A stretch of 6,780 nucleotides of DNA from Paracoccaceae bacterium (GTDB taxonomy: Bacteria > Pseudomonadota > Alphaproteobacteria > Rhodobacterales > Rhodobacteraceae). Each line of letters starts with the position of its first letter. The first letter of the stretch is position 1. The notes below the pieces were generated by a model that saw only the letters and a program-made list of their open reading frames with translations, had not been told where the DNA came from and made no database searches. Below, one piece after another: positions 1 through 4,536 of the stretch. Location: contig JALWJU010000163.1 in the NCBI GenBank assembly GCA_026997055.1, forward strand, positions 1-6,780. The letters run 5' to 3'. The translations under genes were made by a program, and so were the position numbers.

Positions 1-2
1 GA

Positions 3-440
3 TCAGTACTGGACGATCGCGACCACGTTGCCCGAACCGCTCTGGGTGGTGGAGCTGGTATTGCCGTTGCCGAACTGGATCACGGCGGCGGCATTGCCGG
101 TGCCGGTCTGCTGGAGCTCGGCGTCGTTGTCGGTGCCGAACTGGGCCACGCCGCCCACATTGCCATCGCCGAGCTGGTCGATGGTGGCGCCGTTGTTGAT
201 GCCGCTCTGGCCGACGGCGCCGACATTGCCGTTGCCGTCCTGGAGCAGGATGGCTTCGTTCCACAGGCCGCCCTGATCGACGATGATGGTGTTGAAGTTG
301 CCCAACTGGCCGCCGCCGATGGCATTGCCCCAGCCCCACTGGGAGACGTTGACGCTGTTGCCGCCGGCGAGGGCGGGGGCGGCGGTGGCCGCGACGATCA
401 GGGAGAAGGCGGCGGTCTTGAAGGTGGTAGCGAAGGTCAT
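3..440 (-). CDS. Curlin-like secreted amyloid subunit (CsgA-like)
   Basis: A 145-residue secreted protein predicted to assemble into extracellular curli-type amyloid fibres. Residues 1-25 form a Sec signal peptide: a short N-terminal stretch with Lys8, a hydrophobic core, and Ala-x-Ala cleavage after APALA. After a short GGNSVNVS linker, residues 34-143 are exactly ten 11-residue units, each matching Q-x-G-x-x-N-x5, equal to five curlin strand-turn-strand repeats. The protein ends in Gln-Tyr, as E. coli CsgA does. The mature part has no Lys, Arg, His, Cys, Pro or Met and about eight acidic residues, so it lacks the Arg-rich tail of the CsgB nucleator and looks more like a major subunit. The ATG at 440 is chosen because it gives the signal peptide and has AAGGA eight bases upstream; a longer frame to 566 has neither. 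No csgE/F/G secretion genes are visible; they would have to lie outside. Family call is firm; CsgA versus CsgB role is inferred. Confidence 0.88.
   Translation of the reverse strand: MTFATTFKTAAFSLIVAATAAPALAGGNSVNVSQWGWGNAIGGGQLGNFNTIIVDQGGLWNEAILLQDGNGNVGAVGQSGINNGATIDQLGDGNVGGVAQFGTDNDAELQQTGTGNAAAVIQFGNGNTSSTTQSGSGNVVAIVQY
12..341 (-). repeat. Ten 33-bp curlin repeat units
   Basis: Ten consecutive 11-codon units without insertion or deletion. Every unit starts with Gln and keeps Gly at position 3 and Asn at position 6; examples are QDGNGNVGAVG and QSGSGNVVAIV. In known curlins these Gln/Asn positions stack as ladders in a beta-solenoid. The remaining positions vary freely, so the DNA units are diverged rather than recent copies. 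Confidence 0.9.
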
Positions 441-447
441 TGTTTCG

Positions 448-455
448 TTCCTTTC
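448..455 (-). promoter_or_regulatory. Shine-Dalgarno of the curlin gene
   Basis: GAAAGGAA on the minus strand, with the AAGGA core eight bases before the ATG at 440. It fixes this ATG rather than the upstream in-frame ATG at 566. Confidence 0.75.
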
Positions 456-589
456 AATATGTGTTGCGAATGTCTCGCGGGTTGCAGGTCGTTTGCTTCG
501 TTGCTTCGGCCCGTGCCCCGCGTCTGGTCTGTTTGCTCGGGAGCGTTGCGCCGATGGCCAATTCATGCCCCCGGTCCGGCGAGCTAAAC

Positions 590-619
590 AATATCGCCCC
601 CCCCGTCATCGCCTGACAG
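590..619 (-). promoter_or_regulatory. Candidate sigma-70 promoter B for the curlin gene
   Basis: Minus strand: CTGTCA (614-619, 4/6 to the -35 consensus), an 18-bp spacer, then GATATT (590-595, 4/6 to the -10 consensus). It would start transcription near 583 and give a leader of about 140 nt. The spacer contains an 8-bp G tract. In this model the palindrome at 636-650 sits near -60, an activator position. Weak match, prediction only. Confidence 0.25.
597..604. repeat. 8-bp C/G homopolymer tract
   Basis: Eight consecutive C on the plus strand (G on the coding strand) upstream of the curlin gene. It lies in the spacer of candidate promoter B, or in the 5' leader if promoter A is the true one. 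Tracts of this kind can change length by slipped-strand mispairing. Confidence 0.6.
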
Positions 620-635
620 CGGCGCGGCGCGGGTC

Positions 636-650
636 TGTTATCCGATAACA
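636..650. promoter_or_regulatory. Perfect 15-bp palindrome, candidate operator
   Basis: TGTTATC-C-GATAACA: two perfect 7-bp arms around one central base, about 200 bp before the curlin ATG, in otherwise GC-rich DNA. A partly degenerate copy lies at 790-802. The size and symmetry suit a dimeric helix-turn-helix protein. The neighbouring NtrC-like regulator, with its Fis-type domain, is the obvious candidate, but that pairing is inference. Confidence 0.55.
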
Positions 651-674
651 AGGGGGAAAACCGCGCTTTATCAA
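645..674 (-). promoter_or_regulatory. Candidate sigma-70 promoter A for the curlin gene
   Basis: Minus strand: TTGATA (669-674, 5/6 to the -35 consensus), an 18-bp spacer, then TGTTAT (645-650, 4/6 to the -10 consensus). The -10 hexamer lies inside the palindrome at 636-650, so in this model the bound factor would block RNA polymerase. It competes with promoter B; no sigma-54 -24/-12 element was found in the same interval. Confidence 0.28.
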
Positions 675-789
675 TGTGTTACGGGATTCGCCGCCGGACC
701 GGCCCGGGCGCGGATGGCGGTGCCGGCAGGCGCCGGGATCCGCGCATGGCAGCGGGTCGGGGCGGCTTGCGCAGGCAAATCGGGCGCCG

Positions 790-802
790 GTTATCCGATA
801 GC
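790..802. promoter_or_regulatory. Second copy of the palindromic operator
   Basis: GTTATCCGATAGC, identical to the core of the 636-650 palindrome at 12 of 13 positions, with one arm slightly degenerate. Centre-to-centre distance is 153 bp. Two such copies in one 481-base intergenic region of GC-rich DNA are unlikely to be coincidental and suggest a paired or looping operator. Confidence 0.45.
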
Positions 803-832
803 GTGGCGCTTCGGGGCGGCGGCGGCGAGGGC

Positions 833-912
833 TTCGGCGGGCGGAGAATCGGCGGGCGCGGATTCGGCGGGCAGGGACAGGCGGGGATTCGGCGGGCGGG
901 GATTCGGCGGGC
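833..912. repeat. 15-bp tandem repeat, five copies
   Basis: The core TTCGGCGGGC (ATCGGCGGGC once) begins at 833, 848, 863, 888 and 903. Spacing is 15 bp except one 25-bp step, which contains a 10-bp insertion. The unit is roughly GGGATTCGGCGGGCG. It lies just after the stop codon of the NtrC-like regulator, so it is intergenic. Four copies carry a GANTC site. No convincing protein is encoded through it. Confidence 0.75.
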
Positions 913-939
913 GCGGCCGACTCAGCCCTTTTGCGAATC
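846..939. promoter_or_regulatory. Cluster of six GANTC (CcrM-type) sites
   Basis: GANTC occurs at 846, 861, 886, 901, 919 and 935, with another outlier at 685. The site at 919 overlaps the regulator's stop codon. By eye only five further GANTC sites occur in the rest of the window (1667, 2001, 2212, 2568, 5235). In most alphaproteobacteria CcrM methylates GANTC and GcrA reads it in cell-cycle transcription. Regulatory use here is inference; four of the six sites are not independent because the tandem repeat carries them. Confidence 0.5.
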
Positions 940-2310
940 GTCCTTCGCCCATTGCGCGCGCTTGCGATAGAGGGTCGAGGGGGCCACTTCGAGCACCCGC
1001 GCCGCCCGGGTGAGCGAGCCGCCATGCTCGGCAATCACCGCCTCGATCACCCGGCGCTCGATTTCGGCCAGGCTCTGGCCGCGAAACAGGTGGATCGGGA
1101 AGCCTTCGCCGGTCGGGGCCTGGCTGGCGGCGGTGTTGGTGACTTCTTCGGGCAGCATGTGGGCCTCGACCACGCGCGCGCCGCCGGGGCCGTGGCTCAG
1201 CACCAGGTTGCGGCAGACATTCTGCAACTGGCGGATATTGCCGGGCCAGGGGCAGGCAAGCAGGAGCTTCTCGGCCGCGGGCGAGAAATCCTCGAGCCGT
1301 GCTCCCTCCAGCAGGGAGAAACGGCGCAGCTTTTCGCGGGCGATCAGCAGGATGTCGGCGCCGCGCGCGCGCAGGGGCGGCACCCGGATCTGGCTCATGC
1401 AGAGCCGGAAATAGAGGTCGCGCCGCAGGGCGCCGCTGGCGATCGCTTCGAGCGGGTCCTGGCTGATGGCCGCGATCAGCCGTGCCCGGGGCAGCCCCTC
1501 ATCGCTTACGAGGCGCAGGAGGCGGGCCTGCAGACGCGGGCTCAGATCGGTGAGTTCGTCGAGAAAGTAGGTCGCCCGCTCGCCCGGGTCGCCGAGCCCC
1601 GCAGGCAGGGTCTCGGGGCTGAGCGCGGCGCAGTCAAGCCTGTGAAAGGGCGCATCGGCATGATCCGATTCCGCATGGATCAGGGCGGCGCAATGGGATT
1701 TGCCGCTGCCCGCCTCGCCCTGCAGGACCAGCGGCAGGCGGGTGCGGGCGGCGGCCTCGATCTCTGCCTTCAGGCGCAGCGTGGCCGGGCTGCTGCCCTC
1801 GATGCAATCGCCTTGCCCGGGGACGGCCGGGGCGGAGCCGCTCTGCTTCCGGCCCGCGCCCTCCGAAGTCGCCGGCGGGGCGGTGGTGCTGCAGGCGCGC
1901 TCCAGTGAAGCCGCGGAAACCTTCACCCCCAGCCGTTTCAGCGCCCCGGCCAGGGTCTTGGCGAGCCGCTCGGCGGAGAAGGGCAGGAACAGGCAGTCGA
2001 GAATCCCCGCGCGCATGGCTTCGGCGGCTTCGTTCATCTGGTCGCGCTCCACCAGCATGATCGCCTGACATTCCGGCGCCTGCTTCAGGCAGGTCTGGAT
2101 CAGGGGGAGGGTGGGCTGACCGGCGAACAGGGCCGGCAGCAGCAGGATCCCGGGCTGTGCCGCCAGGAACTTGTCTTGCGCATCGGCCATGTCGGCGGAT
2201 ATGAGCAGTTCGATTCCCAGCGCTCCGGAAATTTCGCCAAGCCCGGCGGGCAGTCCCCGCTCGCTCAGCAACATCAGCATTTTGATCCGGGCCCGGCCGG
2301 GGGTTTGCAT
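922..2310 (-). CDS. NtrC-family regulator without GAFTGA loop, pseudo-receiver
   Basis: A 462-residue DNA-binding regulator, cytoplasmic. Residues 11-126 resemble a response-regulator receiver but lack the acidic pair, the phospho-Asp (Pro at about 59) and the conserved Lys (Leu at about 109). An Ala/Ser/Pro-rich linker (about 128-173) follows. The AAA+ domain has Walker A GEAGSGKS (198-205), Walker B YFLDEL (248-253), arginine-finger region RRDLYFRL (296-303) and sensor II PWPGNIRQL (355-363). The stretch between Walker A and B is about 18 residues shorter than usual, and the GAFTGA sigma-54 contact loop is absent. A Fis-type helix-turn-helix is at about 413-454. It therefore probably works with sigma-70 RNA polymerase, as VpsR or Rhodobacter capsulatus NtrC do, and without phosphorylation. 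The start is uncertain: ATG 2310 precedes the first beta strand, while GTG 2439, ATG 2376 and ATG 2280 are alternatives, none with a good Shine-Dalgarno. Its likely target is the downstream curlin gene (inference). Confidence 0.85.
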   Translation of the reverse strand: MQTPGRARIKMLMLLSERGLPAGLGEISGALGIELLISADMADAQDKFLAAQPGILLLPALFAGQPTLPLIQTCLKQAPECQAIMLVERDQMNEAAEAMRAGILDCLFLPFSAERLAKTLAGALKRLGVKVSAASLERACSTTAPPATSEGAGRKQSGSAPAVPGQGDCIEGSSPATLRLKAEIEAAARTRLPLVLQGEAGSGKSHCAALIHAESDHADAPFHRLDCAALSPETLPAGLGDPGERATYFLDELTDLSPRLQARLLRLVSDEGLPRARLIAAISQDPLEAIASGALRRDLYFRLCMSQIRVPPLRARGADILLIAREKLRRFSLLEGARLEDFSPAAEKLLLACPWPGNIRQLQNVCRNLVLSHGPGGARVVEAHMLPEEVTNTAASQAPTGEGFPIHLFRGQSLAEIERRVIEAVIAEHGGSLTRAARVLEVAPSTLYRKRAQWAKDDSQKG

Positions 2311-2337
2311 GTCGCGCGGGGGGCTGCCCCGTTTCCA

Positions 2338-2367
2338 ATCAGTCAAAACGCACCTTGGACTTGTCAA
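2338..2367 (-). promoter_or_regulatory. Candidate promoter of the NtrC-like regulator
   Basis: Minus strand: a perfect TTGACA (2362-2367), an 18-bp spacer, then a poor -10 ACTGAT (2338-2343). The surrounding DNA is less GC-rich than the genes. If real, transcription starts about 20 bases before ATG 2310, which supports that start over the upstream ones. An alternative -10, TAAAAT (minus strand of 2451-2456), has no clear -35 partner. Confidence 0.22.
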
Positions 2368-2490
2368 ATTATCCATCCCCGAGCGCCCGCCACGGGCGAT
2401 CTTCGCCCATAGGTGCAATGAATTGTGGCAAAATTCCACCGATAGATTGAATTTTAATTGAATTTTCCCGTTTTGCAGGAGAAGCGCCCC

Positions 2491-2512
2491 GCCGGGCAGC
2501 GCCCCGCCCGGC
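2491..2512 (-). terminator. GC-rich hairpin after prpE, possible terminator
   Basis: GCCGGGC and GCCCGGC form a perfect 7-bp stem with an 8-base loop, beginning five bases after the prpE stop codon. There is no T run after it on the transcribed strand, so it may instead be a 3'-end stabiliser or a weak terminator. A competing small hairpin (2511-2526) overlaps the stop codon. Confidence 0.35.
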
Positions 2513-2517
2513 CGGTT

Positions 2518-4410
2518 TCAGCCGGCGGGATAGCCGAGCGCGCCAAGGGCGGCCTCGATCTCGTCGAGAATCGCCGGGTCGTCGATGGTGGCGGGTATCT
2601 TGTACTCCACCCCGTCGGCAATCGCCGCCATGGTCGCGCGCAGGATCTTGCCCGAGCGGGTCTTGGGCAGGCGCTCGACCACGCAGGCCTTGCGGAAGGC
2701 GGCGACCGGGCCGATCCTTTCGCGCACCAGGGCGACGCATTCGGCCACCACCTCCTCTGCCGCCCGCTCGCAGCCGGCATTGAGGCAGACAAGGCCCAGC
2801 GGCAGCTGGCCCTTGAGCTTGTCGGCCACCCCGATCACCGCGCATTCGGCCACGTCCGGGTGGCTCGCGAGCACCTCCTCCATGGCGCCGGTCGAAAGCC
2901 GGTGGCCGGCGACATTGATCACGTCATCGGTGCGCGCCATGATGTAGAGGTAGCCGTCTTCGTCCCTGTAGCCCGCGTCGCCCGTCTCGTAATAGCCCGG
3001 GAAGGTCTCGAGATAGGCGCTCCTGAAGCGCGCCTCGGCGTTCCACAGCGTCGGCAGGCAGCCCGGCGGCAGCGGGGTCCTGATGGCGATGGCGCCGAGC
3101 TCGCCGGGGGGGAGCTCGCTGCCGTCCTCGCCCAGCACCCGCACGTCGAAGCCCGGCATCGGCACGCCGGGGCTGCCGAGCCTGACCGGCAGGCGCTCGA
3201 GCCCGAGCGGGATCGCGGCGATGGGATAGCCGGTCTCGGTCTGCCACCAATGGTCGATCACCGGCACCTTGAGCTGGGTTTCGGCCCAGAGGATCGTATC
3301 CGGGTCGGCGCGCTCGCCGGCGAGATAGACCTGGCCGAGGCTGGAGAGGTCGTATTTCTTCACGAATTCGCCCGCCGGGTCCTCGCGCTTGACGGCGCGA
3401 AAGGCCGTGGGCGCGGTGAAGAAGCTCCTGACCTTGTGCTCGCTGATCACCCGCCAGAAGGTGCCCGCATCGGGCGTGCCCACGGGCTTGCCTTCGAAGA
3501 CGATGGTGGTGTTGCCATGGGTGAGCGGGCCGTAGCAGATATAGGAGTGGCCCACGACCCAGCCCACATCGGAGGCGGCCCAGAAGACTTCGCCGGGCTC
3601 CACGTTATAGATATTCTTCATGGTCCAGTTCAGCGCCACCAGGTGGCCGGCCGTGTGGCGCACCACGCCCTTGGGCTGGCCGGTGGTGCCGGAAGTGTAG
3701 AGGATATAGGCCGGGTGGTTGCCCTCTACGGCCACGCATTCGGCCGCTGCCGCGCCCTGCTGGAAGGCGTGCCAGTCGAGGTCGCGCCCCTCGGTGAGGG
3801 TGGCGGGCGCCTGCTCGCGCTGCAGGATCACGCAGAAGTCGGGCTTGTGCGCGGCCATGGCGATGGCCTCGTCCATCAGCGGCTTGTAGGGCACCACGCG
3901 GCCGGGCTCGAGCCCGCAGGAGGCGGCGATGATCGCCCTGGGCGCGGCGTCGTCGATGCGCACCGCCAGTTCGCGCGCGGCAAAGCCGCCGAACACCACC
4001 GAATGGATCGCCCCGAGCCGGGTCACCGCCAGCATCGCCTCCAGCGCCTCGGGCACCATCGGCATGTAGATGATCACCCGGTCGCCCTTCTCCACCCCTT
4101 GCGCTCTGAGGGCGCCGGCGAGCCGGGCAACGCGCTCCTGAAGCTCGGCGTAGGTGATGCGGGCGATGGTGCCGGTGATCGGGCTGTCATGGATGATCGC
4201 CACCTGGTCGCCGCGCCCGGCCTCCACATGGCGGTCAACGGCATTGTAGCAGGTATTGAGCAGCCCGTCGGAGAACCATTCGTAAATCGGCGCGCGCGCG
4301 TCGAACAGCGCCTTCGAAGGCTTGCGCTCCCAGCTGATCGCCTCGGCGGCCTGCATCCAGAAGGCCTCGGGGTCTTGCTTCCAGGCGTCGTAAACGGCGG
4401 CGTAGCTCAT
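2518..4410 (-). CDS. prpE: Propionate--CoA ligase (PrpE-type acyl-CoA synthetase)
   Basis: A 630-residue cytoplasmic AMP-forming ligase that turns propionate (possibly also acetate) plus ATP and CoA into the acyl-CoA via an acyl-adenylate. Visible motifs are the P-loop YTSGTTGQPKGV (238-249), GWVVGHSYICYGP (283-295), WWQTETG (388-394), TGD (476-478), the hinge region RTDDVINVAGHRL (493-505) and catalytic Lys588 in PKTRSGK, the site where this family is commonly acetylated. Length, collinearity with E. coli PrpE and the C-terminal TIDDPA favour PrpE/ACSS3 over Acs; the true substrate needs assay. One oddity: the usual Gly-Glu-Pro adenine-contact motif reads Gly-Glu-Arg (Arg367). The start at ATG 4410 is supported by GGGAGGAG just upstream; an extension to 4524 would run through the motif-rich leader. 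It lies 126 bp after maeB, with TTTGCAAA-like sites between. The product would feed methylmalonyl-CoA or methylcitrate routes, neither visible here. Confidence 0.9.
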   Translation of the reverse strand: MSYAAVYDAWKQDPEAFWMQAAEAISWERKPSKALFDARAPIYEWFSDGLLNTCYNAVDRHVEAGRGDQVAIIHDSPITGTIARITYAELQERVARLAGALRAQGVEKGDRVIIYMPMVPEALEAMLAVTRLGAIHSVVFGGFAARELAVRIDDAAPRAIIAASCGLEPGRVVPYKPLMDEAIAMAAHKPDFCVILQREQAPATLTEGRDLDWHAFQQGAAAAECVAVEGNHPAYILYTSGTTGQPKGVVRHTAGHLVALNWTMKNIYNVEPGEVFWAASDVGWVVGHSYICYGPLTHGNTTIVFEGKPVGTPDAGTFWRVISEHKVRSFFTAPTAFRAVKREDPAGEFVKKYDLSSLGQVYLAGERADPDTILWAETQLKVPVIDHWWQTETGYPIAAIPLGLERLPVRLGSPGVPMPGFDVRVLGEDGSELPPGELGAIAIRTPLPPGCLPTLWNAEARFRSAYLETFPGYYETGDAGYRDEDGYLYIMARTDDVINVAGHRLSTGAMEEVLASHPDVAECAVIGVADKLKGQLPLGLVCLNAGCERAAEEVVAECVALVRERIGPVAAFRKACVVERLPKTRSGKILRATMAAIADGVEYKIPATIDDPAILDEIEAALGALGYPAG

Positions 4411-4413
4411 CGT

Positions 4414-4421
4414 CTCCTCCC
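4414..4421 (-). promoter_or_regulatory. Strong Shine-Dalgarno of prpE
   Basis: GGGAGGAG on the minus strand, with GGAGG five bases before ATG 4410. It is the best ribosome-binding site in the window and settles the prpE start. Confidence 0.85.
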
Positions 4422-4425
4422 TCAT

Positions 4426-4448
4426 CCGGCGCGAGACTAGCGCGCCGG
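4426..4448 (-). other. Perfect 8-bp stem-loop in the prpE leader
   Basis: CCGGCGCG and CGCGCCGG form an 8-bp perfect GC stem with a 7-base loop, ending four bases before the prpE Shine-Dalgarno. No T run follows, so it is not a classical terminator for maeB. It could stabilise the mRNA 5' end or affect ribosome access. No known riboswitch is recognised. Confidence 0.5.
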
Positions 4449-4477
4449 GCGGGGCGGGGGAAGCGGTATTGCGCATA

Positions 4478-4525
4478 TTTGCAAAGAGCGGCGAAACTGT
4501 GAGCTGCGAATTGCAAAGCCGCAAA
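4478..4525. promoter_or_regulatory. TTTGCAAA-type operator sites upstream of prpE
   Basis: TTTGCAAA at 4478-4485 (perfect palindrome), ATTGCAAA at 4510-4517 (7/8) and GCCGCAAA at 4518-4525 (5/8, half-site). The first two are 32 bp apart, about three helical turns. Short-chain fatty acyl-CoA regulators (PccR of Rhodobacter sphaeroides, RamB of Corynebacterium) bind TTTGCAAA-like motifs near propionate and acetate genes. The position 68-115 bp before the prpE ATG fits such control. No regulator gene of that family is in the window. Confidence 0.45.
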
Positions 4526-4536
4526 CCCGGCGCCGC

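Noticed and set aside
493..508. TTGCTTCG doubled in the curlin leader as a regulatory repeat
   Set aside because: A single 8-bp tandem duplication with no symmetry and no third copy.
441..566. Longer 187-residue start for the curlin protein
   Set aside because: The extra 42 residues are basic and would bury the signal peptide. The ATG at 440 has a Shine-Dalgarno and puts the signal peptide at the N-terminus.
572..700. CCGGTCCGG (572-580) and CCGGACCGG (692-700) as a long-range inverted repeat
   Set aside because: Nine GC-rich bases 120 bp apart are easily explained by composition.
723..736. CCGGC-AGGC-GCCGG hairpin as terminator of the regulator
   Set aside because: Five-base stem without a T run, nearly 200 bp after the stop codon; not supportable.
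606..1034. 142-codon minus-strand frame through the 15-bp repeats, possible frameshifted C-terminal extension of the regulator
   Set aside because: The Arg/Pro-rich product matches nothing, and the regulator already ends normally a few residues after its helix-turn-helix. No slippery site was seen.
931..1908. 325-codon plus-strand open frame antisense to the NtrC-like regulator
   Set aside because: No domain, and the composition is typical of a GC-rich reverse-strand shadow. The opposite strand encodes a clear AAA+ and Fis-type protein.
2425..2439. GTGGCAAAATTCCAC inverted repeat before the regulator gene as an autoregulatory operator
   Set aside because: Only 5 of 7 arm pairs match and it does not resemble the palindrome before curlin. 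A nearby CCGATAG half-site (2439-2445) is too short to weigh.
2458..4440. 660-codon open frame on the plus strand, antisense to prpE
   Set aside because: Product is low-complexity and rich in Gly, Ala, Arg, His and Asp with no recognisable domain. It mirrors the high-GC codon pattern of prpE, whose frame shows complete family motifs.
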